A stretch of DNA of 64,000 bases from Luteimonas salinisoli (GCF_013425525.1 NZ_JACCKA010000094.1:10435-74434); one strand, 5' to 3'. Counted from the first letter of the stretch, positions 12,501 through 24,482 are shown. Numbers and translations are program-made. The notes: generated by a model from the sequence alone, not told the origin.

Positions 12501-14152
12501 GCGGCGTCGGCATCGACCGTCGCCGTATAGGTCACTGTGTACGTGCCCTGGACCGTGCCCGTCGGCAGGGAGCACTGCAGAGCGCCGGTACAGGCGAAGT
12601 CGCCGGCGTCGGTCACCGCGCCGAAGCTCAGCCCGGCGCCGAGGGTATCGGTGAGCTCGAGCGGCGCGGTGGTCGCGCCGCCGAGGATCGTGGCGGTCAG
12701 GGTATAGGTGATGGTGTCGCCGGCGGCGACCAAACTGCCCGTCGCCGGATCGGCGCTCTTGGCCACCGACACCGCCGAACCAACCGGCGTAGTTTCCTCG
12801 CAATCGTTGCCGGGCGCGCTGCAGTCCACGCCGGCGACGGTCACCGCGTTGTCGATGCTTTCCACGCCGGCAGGCGTCGGATCGTCGACCTGGACGATGA
12901 AATCGAGCGTCACGCTGGCGCCGGCGGCGATGTTGAACGCGTTCGAGTTGGGACAGCTGCTGCCCGCGCAGGTGAAGTCGCTGCCGGCGGCCACGAACGA
13001 GGTGCCGGCGGGCAGGGTTTCCACCACGTCGCCCTCGAACAGGGTGCCGACGGTGCCGCCGGTGTTGGCGACGGTGATGGCGTAGGCGAGCGTGTCACCG
13101 GCCTGGACCGGCGTCCCCGGCGCGTGGGGGGCGCCGTTGACCTCGGACAGGGTCTTGGCGACCGAGAGTTCCGCCTCGGCCAGCGCCGGGAAGGCGCAGG
13201 AGGCGAGGTCGCGCGACCCGCCCGCGCCCGTCGGCGCGGCCTGCGTCAGCACGCCGGTGGCCGGATCGTAGGCGTAGTAGGCGCTGCTGGCGGTGTTGTC
13301 GGCGACGTAGAGCGTGCCGTCGGCGGCGAACGCCACGCCGGCCCAGTTGATGCCGGCGGGCGCGCCGTTGAGCAACGGCCGCACCTGGCGCTGCGCGACC
13401 AGGCTGCCGCCGCCCAGGTCCACCTTGTAGAGATCGACCCCGGCCGACAGCCAGGCGACGCCGTTGGCGTCGAAGGCGATGTCGCCGGAACTGGTGTTGC
13501 TGGGGCCCTGGTCGTAGCTCAGGTTGCCGATGTTGGCCACCGAATAGCCGAAGCTGCCGGGTGCCGGATCGGCGGTGACCTCCCAGACCTCGGGCGTGGC
13601 GTTGTTGCCGGCGATCAGGTAGCCGACGCCGCCCGGGGTCATGCCGGCGCGCGGGAAATCGGGCGATACGAACGGTGCGGTGGCCTGGTACCAGCCGCCG
13701 TTGTCGGCGTCGTAGGCCCAGAGGATCGTATTGCCGCCGCTGCGCGAAATGAACAGCAGCCGGTTGCGGACCGGGTCGACCATCAGGCCGTTGAGGTCGC
13801 CCGATACCGTTGCCTCGAGCTCCGGAACGGCGGCGTCGGCGCCGGCGCCGGCGTCGTAGCGCCAGATCTCCACGCCGTTGACGATGCTGAAGATGGCGTC
13901 CTGGCCGGCCGGGCAGAAGTCGTACTCGACCGCCAGCGGCGTGACCGAAAGGACCGCGTCGTCGCTGTCGTTATCGGGATCCGGGTCGACCGTGCCGGCC
14001 GGCGGGGCGATCGTCGCGGTGTTGACGACCGCAGACTGCGCCAGCGCGGCCATGCCGGAGAACGCGCCGGCCAACACCGAGAGGACCAGCAACAGCGACA
14101 GAATGTTCTTGCGGCAGTGCGATGCTGCCTTGGGCTTGGACGTGACGGCCAC
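9560..14152 (-). CDS. DUF11-repeat surface protein with C-terminal OmpA peptidoglycan-binding domain
   Basis: Exported 1,530-residue protein, first of a three-gene operon. A signal peptide (ILSLLLVLSVLAGAFSG, cleavage near ALAQ) is followed by what looks like the closing half of a DUF11 repeat (VVNTATIAPPAGTVDPDPD), a propeller-like region of about 280 residues (DUF6923-like), then tandem DUF11-type repeats. Four of these are about 122 residues long and close with a Cys-x2-Cys motif; three share DPDPEC-x2-CST-x-H. The C-terminus has a degenerate OmpA-like stretch and then a clear OmpA domain (TVLFDTDRAAI, VGHTDVRG). GTG at 14152 is chosen because AGGGGA sits six bases upstream; an in-frame ATG at 14176 has no ribosome site. 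Confidence 0.82.
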   Translation of the reverse strand: MAVTSKPKAASHCRKNILSLLLVLSVLAGAFSGMAALAQSAVVNTATIAPPAGTVDPDPDNDSDDAVLSVTPLAVEYDFCPAGQDAIFSIVNGVEIWRYDAGAGADAAVPELEATVSGDLNGLMVDPVRNRLLFISRSGGNTILWAYDADNGGWYQATAPFVSPDFPRAGMTPGGVGYLIAGNNATPEVWEVTADPAPGSFGYSVANIGNLSYDQGPSNTSSGDIAFDANGVAWLSAGVDLYKVDLGGGSLVAQRQVRPLLNGAPAGINWAGVAFAADGTLYVADNTASSAYYAYDPATGVLTQAAPTGAGGSRDLASCAFPALAEAELSVAKTLSEVNGAPHAPGTPVQAGDTLAYAITVANTGGTVGTLFEGDVVETLPAGTSFVAAGSDFTCAGSSCPNSNAFNIAAGASVTLDFIVQVDDPTPAGVESIDNAVTVAGVDCSAPGNDCEETTPVGSAVSVAKSADPATGSLVAAGDTITYTLTATILGGATTAPLELTDTLGAGLSFGAVTDAGDFACTGALQCSLPTGTVQGTYTVTYTATVDADAAGTVGNSVAITGDGGDPDPECTTCSTTHGLGLPVISTVKSSDPADGSQVQAGQVLTYTLTTTVATSATTEPYLLTDTLGAGLTLVEVTDAGAYTCSDALVCTLPAGTVPGTYAVTYTATVDADASGAVANSVVGEGGGDPDPECTDCSTEHDIALPGIATAKAANPADGVEVNAGDVLTYTLTTTVAMSATTAPYVLTDTLGDGLTLLPDSIEAGEGGSCEATGDGLVCTLAAGALPGDHVFTYQARVDADAVGAVGNSVTGAGGGDPDPECADCSTEHPLAEPVVTVAKSSDPGDGAEVSVGDTIVYTLSVTIENAAITTPVLLTDTPGAGLAVGELPAGCTGGSGGIVCTLAAGAVPGVYAFSYPATVDASAAGEVTNAVVSEYGGAIEAVCQPCGTSHRVLDDTELRIVKTAGVRTARIGDLVRYTLTVENVGVVNLVGGTVVDTPPQGFGYVEGSMAVQDGDDAFELGAGRHPLSIGGLDIPVGETATVVYLLRVGAGVRHGTQVNEALAQDGSGNPISNVATAQVTIEGDPLLDDSLVFGTVFDDRDGDGWQDSAALSGLRAQGGFAPGAYVAGSTTLDRGNGAEPMADASAPLLHGIEVGAIAARQSQADPVEARQVVIRQRLREAAFTDDFVLTSDQGVTVRMDAAGRTTVERDGESARGLNAAEPTVERRIAQGEGGMVVDYVIGNAGVDERGIPGVRIASVEGLLVETDQYGRYHLVDVQGGERGYRNFILKVDPSTLPPGTPFTTDNPLLRRITPGVPVRFDFGVQLPVEAIPGGSDSAELTLGEVIFAPGSAEVRSEYLPAIAEMAAQVDAHGGGEVTITADGDSQALAFDRAGAVRDLLLAQVAPEHREALTVEVRTEIHDALVAGVNQSGALLGTVLFDTDRAAIRPEFGPLLDRVAARLEQLGGGVVALVGHTDVRGSHAYNAELGLRRARAVYEALAERLSPELRARVRVESSNDPTAPVGPERK

Positions 14153-14318
14153 GCATCTTCCCCTGATTGACACCATGAGGCAGGCCGGTGCGCGCTATCG
14201 CCTCCGCATCCCGGCACCGCCTCCGGCGCCGGGATGCGCAAGCCATGGCCGGGACGCCTGGTCCCGCTCCGGTTGCTGCTGGCGGCGGAATCTAGTGGCG
14301 ATGCGGCACCGGCTACAA

Positions 14319-14335
14319 GGGAAAGATGTTTTCCC
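14319..14335. promoter_or_regulatory. Palindrome GGGAAA-N5-TTTCCC, possible operator
   Basis: Inverted repeat directly abutting the left copy of the CTCGATTGCATTT element, about 165 bp upstream of the DUF11 operon start. The arms are six bases with a five-base centre. Size and symmetry fit a dimeric regulator site; no experimental support can be seen. Confidence 0.35.
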
Positions 14336-14493
14336 TCGATTGCATTTCATTTCGCTCTTCCGCGGGGATGCCGGTGCCTCGAGCGCCACCCGGGAGAAAG
14401 GGCGGCGCAGCGCGGCGACGGGGCCCGATTCAGGATTCGGCAGCCGCACGATCGGGCACGCGACGCCGGATTCGGATATAAAATGCAATCGAG
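14335..14493. promoter_or_regulatory. Perfect 13-bp inverted pair flanking 133 bp
   Basis: CTCGATTGCATTT at 14335-14347 and its exact reverse complement at 14481-14493. A 13-bp exact match by chance in a 500-bp gap is unlikely. The right copy overlaps the TATAAA-like -10 candidate, the left one abuts a second palindrome. It could be a pair of regulator half-sites that loop the divergent promoters, or the ends of a decayed small mobile element. Confidence 0.4.
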
Positions 14494-14619
14494 CGGGAGC
14501 GGTTTTTCGCCGGCTCGGGGGGTCGTTCCGGCGCGGACGCGCAGACGATGCGCGGCCCCTTGGGGGACGACAGGCGCCGGATTGTCCTGGAGCGACCGCT
14601 GCAGGCAGGGGGAACAGAC

Positions 14620-14706
14620 GTGACGAAGCAGACATGGATCGAAGCAATCCGCACGCCAGGCGCGCGGGCGCGGACCGGCCGCGGGTCGCGGTGCGTGCAG
14701 GCATGA
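14620..14706 (+). CDS. Putative 28-residue leader peptide coupled to the response regulator
   Basis: A GTG start at 14620 sits after a strong ribosome-binding run (AGGGGGAAC), and the frame ends with TGA at 14704-14706, which overlaps the ATG of the response regulator as ATGA. The regulator's own ATG at 14703 has no good Shine-Dalgarno sequence. The product would be Arg-rich in its second half and has no recognised domain. This layout is typical of translational coupling; whether the peptide has its own function is unknown. The alternative is an upstream ATG at 14634 in the regulator's frame. Confidence 0.4.
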   Translation: MTKQTWIEAIRTPGARARTGRGSRCVQA

Positions 14707-15437
14707 ATCCGGGCCTTGAATCGCTACGCACCGGGCAGCCCGCGCGCGAACAGCGCCACTGGCACCGGATCCTCGTCGTCGAGGACAACGAGTCGCTGCG
14801 CCGGGAGGTGCTGCTGCCGGCGATCGCCGGGGCTGGCTATTCCTGCACGGCCGTCGGCTCGGCGCTGGAGATGTACCGCAACCTGGCGGCGCGGCCCTAC
14901 GACCTGGTCCTGCTGGACATGGGCCTGCCCGACGAGGACGGCTTCGTCTCGATCCAGCACCTGCGCACGTTGACGCGCGCAGCTGTGGTGGTGCTCAGCG
15001 GCATGGATACCGATGCCGACCGCGTCCGCGGCCTCGGCAACGGCGCCGACGCCTACCTCTGCAAGCCGATCGAACCCGAAGTGCTGCTTGCGTGGATTCG
15101 CAGCATCCTGCGCCGGACCGGCACCGCAACGGCGGACGTGGCCGCCCCCCAGCGATGGCGGCTGGTCGACGGCGGCTGGCGTCTGCTGGCGCCGGAGGGC
15201 GTCGCGGTGGCGCTTTCCGCTGCCGAGCGGATCCTCATGGGCGCCTTCCTGGGCGCGCGCGGGGCGCAGGTGAAGCGCGACGACCTGGTCTCCGCGCTGG
15301 CGGCGGAGGTGCCGGGGTTCGCCGCCTCGCGGCTGGAGATGCTGGTGCACCGGCTGCGCCGCAAGGTGCAGCGCGCCACCGGCGCCAACCTGCCGCTGGT
15401 GGCCATCCGCGGGATCGGCTATGCCTTCGACCCCTGA
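14703..15437 (+). CDS. OmpR/PhoB-family response regulator
   Basis: Two-component transcriptional regulator of 244 residues. The receiver domain has the acidic pair Glu27/Asp28, phosphoacceptor Asp72 (LVLLDMGLPDEDG), Ser99 and Lys121 (CKP). The C-terminal half is a winged-helix Trans_reg_C domain ending in the usual VAIRGIGYAFDP. ATG 14703 overlaps the stop of an upstream leader frame; ATG 14634 would add 23 residues. It overlaps the downstream kinase by 17 bp, so the pair is cotranscribed. It is divergent from the DUF11/barrel operon across a control region, making that operon a likely target (inference). Confidence 0.9.
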   Translation: MNPGLESLRTGQPAREQRHWHRILVVEDNESLRREVLLPAIAGAGYSCTAVGSALEMYRNLAARPYDLVLLDMGLPDEDGFVSIQHLRTLTRAAVVVLSGMDTDADRVRGLGNGADAYLCKPIEPEVLLAWIRSILRRTGTATADVAAPQRWRLVDGGWRLLAPEGVAVALSAAERILMGAFLGARGAQVKRDDLVSALAAEVPGFAASRLEMLVHRLRRKVQRATGANLPLVAIRGIGYAFDP

Positions 15438-17199
15438 GCGGCCGGACGCCGCGGCATGGCTCTCCCGGCTCGGCGGCAAGCTCCTGCCGGCACCGGCCCC
15501 GCCCGCCGCCGGCGCCCGCCGCGCCACCGTGCCCGCACGCGGCGCAGCCGGCCGTTCGCACGACCGCCGCAACGGCCTGATGCTGCGCACCATCCTGGTG
15601 GTCGTGGGCAGCGCGGCCACGGCGATGGCGATCGTGTCCGCCGCCGCGCCGGTGACCGGCGAGTTCAGCGCCGCGGCCGCGATCGGCGCCTGCGCGTGGA
15701 CCTGTTTCCTCCTGCTGCAGCGTGGCCACTACCGTCCTGCTGCCGGCATCACGGTGGCCGGAAGCATGCTGCTGGTGGGCCTGAGCTACCAGGCCTATGG
15801 TCTGCAGGCGCAAACCGGCCTGCAGATGACCCACCTGATGCCGCTGCTGTTCGCCGGACTGCTGCTGGGCAGGCGCGCGGTCTGGTGGACCGCGCTGGGC
15901 TACGCCGGCGCCCTCGTGCTCGGGGCGATGGCCGATGCCGGCCGGGGCGCCGGCCCTGCTCCGGCAGCGTGGGTGACCGCGGACCTGCTGCTCGCCGCGC
16001 TCAACGTGCTGGTGCTGGCGGTGATCCTCGACCGCCTGATCGCGATCTCGCAGAAGGCGATCCGCCGCAGCGAGGCGCTCGACGAGGCCTGCGCGGAACT
16101 GGAGCACGAGATCGCGGAGAAGGAGCGCGCCTACGCCCGTCTGCTGCATACCCAGCGGATGGAGGCGATCGGCCGCCTCTCGGCCGGGGTGGCGCACGAT
16201 TTCAACAACATTCTCAGCGTCATCCTCGGTCACGCCGGCACGAGCACCGCGGGCGGCGGGGCCGGCTTCGACGGCATCCGCAAGGCGGCGCGGCGGGGCG
16301 CGATGCTCACCCGGCGTCTGCTCAGCTTCGGCCGCACCCAGGTCGGCGAGATCTCGCGTTTCGATCTGGCCGAGGCGATCGAGGACATGCGCCCGTTGCT
16401 GGTGCCGATGTTCCCGCGCAACGTCGAGGTGCGCCTGGAGGCGGCATCCGGCCGGCTGCCGGTCGAGCTCGATCGCGAGGAACTGGAACTGGCGCTGCTC
16501 AACATCGCCAGCAACGCCTGCGACGCCATGCCGGACGGCGGCCGGTTCGAGCTGTCGGTCCATGCGTGCGGCGCAGACGCGGTGATCCGCGTCGCCGACA
16601 CCGGCATCGGCATGGCGCCCGAGGTGGCGAGCCGGGTGTTCGAACCGTTCTTCACCACCAAGCCGCGGGACAGCGGAACCGGCATCGGCATGAGCATCGT
16701 GCACAGGTTCGTGACCGACGCCGGGGGCGGCATCGAACTGGAAAGCGCGCCCGGCGAAGGCACCCGCCTCGAAGTCCGGCTGCCGCTGGCGTCCGCGGCC
16801 GGCATCGACCGCGCACCGCGGCGGCGGACGCTGCTGGTGACGGCCGACATCGCGCTGTCGCGATCGCTCGGCCGCGCGCTCGCCGCGCAAGGCTGCGAGG
16901 TGGTCGCTGTCGAGAGCGCCGACGACGCCATTTCACGGGTGCTCCGGTCGGCGTCCTTCGATCTCGTCGTCGCCAGCGGGCGTCTTCCCGACGGCGACGG
17001 GCTGATGCTCCTGCGCCAGATCGGCGCGGTGGTCCCCGGGGCGGCGCAGGTGCTGCTCCTCGATCGCGATTCCCGGATGCCCGATACCCCGGGCATCGTG
17101 GCGCTGGCGCCGCCGTTTTCGCCCGAGCGGCTGGCCGGCGCACTTGGCGGGCGCGACCCCGCCGCCGATCCTGCACCCGAGCACGGCGCCCTCGCCTAG
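15421..17199 (+). CDS. Membrane hybrid histidine kinase with a degenerate C-terminal receiver
   Basis: Sensor kinase of 592 residues. About six hydrophobic segments between residues 53 and 207 form the membrane domain, then a short coiled coil, a dimerisation/phosphoacceptor box with His259 (GVAHDFNNIL, the class paired with PAS/hybrid kinases), an HATPase domain (N box NIASNACDA, G1 DTGIGM, F box FEPFFTTK, G2 GTGIGMS) and a terminal receiver-like domain. In that domain the usual phosphoacceptor Asp is Ser (DLVVASGRLPDGDG), so it probably cannot be phosphorylated there. No extracellular sensor domain is visible; the convergent propeller protein could supply sensing. Its TAG stop shares the CTAG of the opposing gene. 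Confidence 0.88.
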   Translation: MPSTPERPDAAAWLSRLGGKLLPAPAPPAAGARRATVPARGAAGRSHDRRNGLMLRTILVVVGSAATAMAIVSAAAPVTGEFSAAAAIGACAWTCFLLLQRGHYRPAAGITVAGSMLLVGLSYQAYGLQAQTGLQMTHLMPLLFAGLLLGRRAVWWTALGYAGALVLGAMADAGRGAGPAPAAWVTADLLLAALNVLVLAVILDRLIAISQKAIRRSEALDEACAELEHEIAEKERAYARLLHTQRMEAIGRLSAGVAHDFNNILSVILGHAGTSTAGGGAGFDGIRKAARRGAMLTRRLLSFGRTQVGEISRFDLAEAIEDMRPLLVPMFPRNVEVRLEAASGRLPVELDREELELALLNIASNACDAMPDGGRFELSVHACGADAVIRVADTGIGMAPEVASRVFEPFFTTKPRDSGTGIGMSIVHRFVTDAGGGIELESAPGEGTRLEVRLPLASAAGIDRAPRRRTLLVTADIALSRSLGRALAAQGCEVVAVESADDAISRVLRSASFDLVVASGRLPDGDGLMLLRQIGAVVPGAAQVLLLDRDSRMPDTPGIVALAPPFSPERLAGALGGRDPAADPAPEHGALA

Positions 17200-19547
17200 C
17201 GCGGGCCCCTGCCCCGCGCCCGCAGCCGCGAGGGCGAGGGCTCGGGGTCTTCGCGCTCCGCGCGCGTGCTGCCGACCAGCACCACCAGCCCGAGCGCGGT
17301 GGCGAGCATCCAGATCCAGGGCCGCTGGTACCACGGCTGCGGATGGCGGATCCGCAGCGTTGCCGCAGCGGGCGACCACGGCCCGCCCAGCACGCTCGCC
17401 TGGACCTCGAACAGGTGCTCGCCCCACGGGACGGACGGATACAGGATGCTGCGGTTGCTTCCCGCCTCCACCCAGTCCTCGTCGAATCCGGACAGGCGGA
17501 AGCGGAAGCGGGTGTTCAGCGGCTGGCTCAGGTTGATGGCGGTGTAGCGGATTTCCAGATTGCGCGCGAACGGATCCAGCACGAGCGTCGAGCCGTCGGA
17601 CTTGCGCGGCCGTCCGGCCACCGCCACGTGCTCGATGTGCGGCCGCAGGGACGGCGGCTCCACCGGGCCGACGGCTGCAGGATCGACCGCCGCGAACCCC
17701 TCCACGAGCGCGAACCACAATCGCCCGCGCGTGTCGCGATGACAGGCGGCGGCGACGCCGCCATTGATCTCGGCGGGCACCAGCCCGTCGCTCGCGGCGT
17801 AGCCGACCGAGGCGATCTCGTCCCCCGCCTGGCGCGGCGACGGCAACAGGGTGACGCCGCGATTGCCGCCCAGCCACAGGCGGCCGCTGTCGTCGGACAG
17901 GATGCACGAAACGGTATCGTCGAACAGGCCGTTGTCCTGGCCGTAGTGCCGTACCTGGCCGCCGGCGATCCGGTTGAGCCCGCCGCCGTAGGTCCCCACC
18001 CAGAGCACCCCGGCCCCGACGTCCTCGTGAAGCGCGCGGGCGAAGCGCGAGGAGAGCCCTTCGGCGGGCGTCCACTGCTCGACCACGCGGTCGCCCACCA
18101 GCCGCAGGACGCCCCGATCGCCGATGAACCAGCGGCCGCCGCGCGCCGAGGCGACCACCTGGTTGATGCTCATCCCCTCCAGCGCCTCGATACGATGGCG
18201 CCCTGCCTCCCTGCCCGCGGCATCCAGCACCAGCCGGTAGGTCGACCTTCCGGAGCCGACCAGATAGCTGCCGTCGGTCTCCTGCCAGACGCCGACGGAT
18301 GCATGCGGCGCGAACGCGGCGACGTGCTCCACGCTGCCGTCGACGAGACGCCCCAGGCGCCCTCCGGCGTTGCCGACCCACGCCGTGCCCTCGCGATCCA
18401 GCAGCAGGCTGGCGACGCAGTCGTTCTCCATCGCTTCCTGGAACTCCACCACCACGATGCTGCCGTCTTCGCGCCAGTGCCGCAGCCCGTCGCAGGACAG
18501 CCCGAACCACAGCCCTGCGCCGCCGTCGCCGACCACCGCCCGCCCCGCCTTGGGCGTTCCGAGCTGGGCTTCGGCGAACAGGCCGAACAGGGGCGTGCGC
18601 AACCGCAGCAGGCCGCGACTGGCGCCGCCGATCCAGAGGTTGCCCTCGTCGTCGACGGACATGCTGCTGATGCCGAGCCCGTCGAGTTCGGGAACGGCGT
18701 GCCATGCACCGCCAGCGTCCTCGCGCATCACCTGCGCCGCGCGCGTGGCCACCCACCAGCGGCCATCCCCGTCGCGGGTGGCGTACGCCGGGAGTTCCAC
18801 GCCGAGAGACAGCCACCGGCCGTTTTCGGGATCGAATCGGTACAGCGCGCGCTCGGTCCCGATCAGCAGCGTGCCGGCCTCGCTTTTCAGCAGGTGCACC
18901 CGGCCGTGCCCGTCCGGCAGCGGGATCGCCCGCAGCCGATCGGCCTCGAGCAGGTGCAGGCCGCCGTAGCCCCCGACGAAGATCCGCCCGACCGGATCGA
19001 TGGCGATGTGGTGATGGCCCGAGCGCGCCGAACCGGGCACCTGCCCGGCGCGACCATCGGCCGGATCGACGCTGAAGATCCCCTCGTTGCTCGCCAGCCA
19101 GATGGTGCCGCGGCGATCCTGCACGATGGCGCCGATCTGGCAGGTGTCGCCGCAGGCCGGCAGTTGCCGGAACGTGCCGTCCTCGAAAACGCTCAGTCCG
19201 GCGTCCTGGGTGCCGATCCATAACCGTCCGGCGTCGTCCTCGTGCAGGGCGAGGATGCGGTCGCTGCCCGGGCCGGCCCGGTCGCCTTCCGGCGCCTCGG
19301 CGCCGCGGAGGCCGGTGTCGGCGCGAAAGGTCTCGAAACGCGAGCCGTCGAAGCGCACGAGGCCGCCGAACGTGCCGATCCACAGGTAGCCGTCGGCGCT
19401 CTGCACGATCGCGTTCACCCCCGACTGGGGAAGCCCGTCGTCGGCGGTGTAGTACCTCGGGACGATCCGGTACTGGAGCTCGGTGGCGGCAGGCGGCGCA
19501 GGATCGCCCAGCAGCGCCAGCCCGATCAGCAGAATGTCCAGTCCCAA
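17196..19547 (-). CDS. Two-component-type propeller (Reg_prop/Y_Y_Y) sensor without an output domain
   Basis: Protein of 783 residues. After a signal-like N-terminus (DILLIGLALLGD), repeated beta-propeller blades (motifs such as DDGLPQSGVNAI, GYLWIGTFGGL, GRLWIGTQDAG) fill most of the chain, followed by a Y_Y_Y Ig-like domain (RFRLSGFDEDWVEAG) and one transmembrane helix (IWMLATALGLVVLVG). It then stops after about 25 charged residues. Family members usually continue into a kinase, GGDEF or AraC domain, so this is a sensor lacking output. The start is TTG at 19547, with GGAGG six bases upstream. It converges on the RR/HK pair, sharing a CTAG stop, which suggests it signals to that kinase. Confidence 0.82.
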   Translation of the reverse strand: MGLDILLIGLALLGDPAPPAATELQYRIVPRYYTADDGLPQSGVNAIVQSADGYLWIGTFGGLVRFDGSRFETFRADTGLRGAEAPEGDRAGPGSDRILALHEDDAGRLWIGTQDAGLSVFEDGTFRQLPACGDTCQIGAIVQDRRGTIWLASNEGIFSVDPADGRAGQVPGSARSGHHHIAIDPVGRIFVGGYGGLHLLEADRLRAIPLPDGHGRVHLLKSEAGTLLIGTERALYRFDPENGRWLSLGVELPAYATRDGDGRWWVATRAAQVMREDAGGAWHAVPELDGLGISSMSVDDEGNLWIGGASRGLLRLRTPLFGLFAEAQLGTPKAGRAVVGDGGAGLWFGLSCDGLRHWREDGSIVVVEFQEAMENDCVASLLLDREGTAWVGNAGGRLGRLVDGSVEHVAAFAPHASVGVWQETDGSYLVGSGRSTYRLVLDAAGREAGRHRIEALEGMSINQVVASARGGRWFIGDRGVLRLVGDRVVEQWTPAEGLSSRFARALHEDVGAGVLWVGTYGGGLNRIAGGQVRHYGQDNGLFDDTVSCILSDDSGRLWLGGNRGVTLLPSPRQAGDEIASVGYAASDGLVPAEINGGVAAACHRDTRGRLWFALVEGFAAVDPAAVGPVEPPSLRPHIEHVAVAGRPRKSDGSTLVLDPFARNLEIRYTAINLSQPLNTRFRFRLSGFDEDWVEAGSNRSILYPSVPWGEHLFEVQASVLGGPWSPAAATLRIRHPQPWYQRPWIWMLATALGLVVLVGSTRAEREDPEPSPSRLRARGRGPR

Positions 19548-19662
19548 CGTGAGCCTCCAGCCTGCGCGGTCGGACCATTCTGCAGGATCGGAGCATGCGC
19601 GACCCGGCCGCCGCCGGTCCGGCCCGCCTCGTCCGCGCCCCTGAGCGGTCCCGCCCGCCGTC

Positions 19663-19729
19663 GTAGAGCGGAGCTTGCTCCGCTGCTCCCGGCTCCGGAG
19701 CCCGCGCAGCCGAGCAAGCTCGGCTCTAC
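19663..19729. repeat. Pair of inverted GTAG-type REPs (BIME-like)
   Basis: A direct unit GTAGAGCGGAGC...GCTCCGCT at 19663 and an inverted unit ending CTAC at 19729, facing each other across a symmetric GGCTCCGGAGCC spacer. It lies in the gap between the lhr stop (19741) and the propeller gene start (19547), on the 3' side of lhr. The two units use different stem sequences, so they are not a simple recent duplication. Confidence 0.88.
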
Positions 19730-19740
19730 GGGGGTGCGCG

Positions 19741-24270
<4,530 letters not shown>

Positions 24271-24449
24271 CGGGGGAGGAACGGGAGGCGGGCGGGCAGC
24301 GCAACGGCGCCGATGCCGCCCGGGGCCGTGAACGGGGTCGGGACCAATATGCGCCCGGTCGGCGGCGGATTCAACGGCGCCCGCCCAGGCGATCGCGACC
24401 GCGCCGCAGCGGCCGCGTCACGGCGCACCACCCCGGCCGGTGGCATGCT

Positions 24450-24473
24450 GGGGCACCCCCTCCCGAGTGCCCC
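24450..24473 (+). promoter_or_regulatory. Hairpin just before the ndvB start codon
   Basis: GGGGCAC (24450-24456) pairs with GTGCCCC (24467-24473), a seven-pair stem with a ten-base loop, ending nine bases before the ATG. No ribosome-binding sequence is evident for ndvB, so this structure could influence its initiation. The rest of the 212-bp gap from lhr shows nothing recognisable. Confidence 0.35.
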
Positions 24474-24482
24474 GTCTTCGCG

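Larger units (their letters stand above)
14177..14702. promoter_or_regulatory. Divergent control region between the DUF11 operon and the response regulator
   Basis: A gap of about 525 bp, less G+C-rich than its surroundings in places, holds the promoters of two divergent operons. Visible elements are a GGGAAA-N5-TTTCCC palindrome at 14319-14335, an inverted pair CTCGATTGCATTT (14335-14347) and AAATGCAATCGAG (14481-14493), a TATAAA -10-like sequence at about 14477, and a short leader frame at 14620. No transcription factor family consensus was recognised. The symmetric pair is a natural candidate for binding by the neighbouring response regulator, but that is inference. Confidence 0.45.

Noticed and set aside
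16800-17199. Calling the kinase C-terminus a working receiver domain
   Set aside because: The Asp at the phosphorylation position is Ser (DLVVASGRLPD), so it is described as degenerate.
24450-24473. Terminator for lhr or ndvB
   Set aside because: It lies at the 5' ends of both divergent genes and has no T-run, so termination of either gene is not a sensible role.
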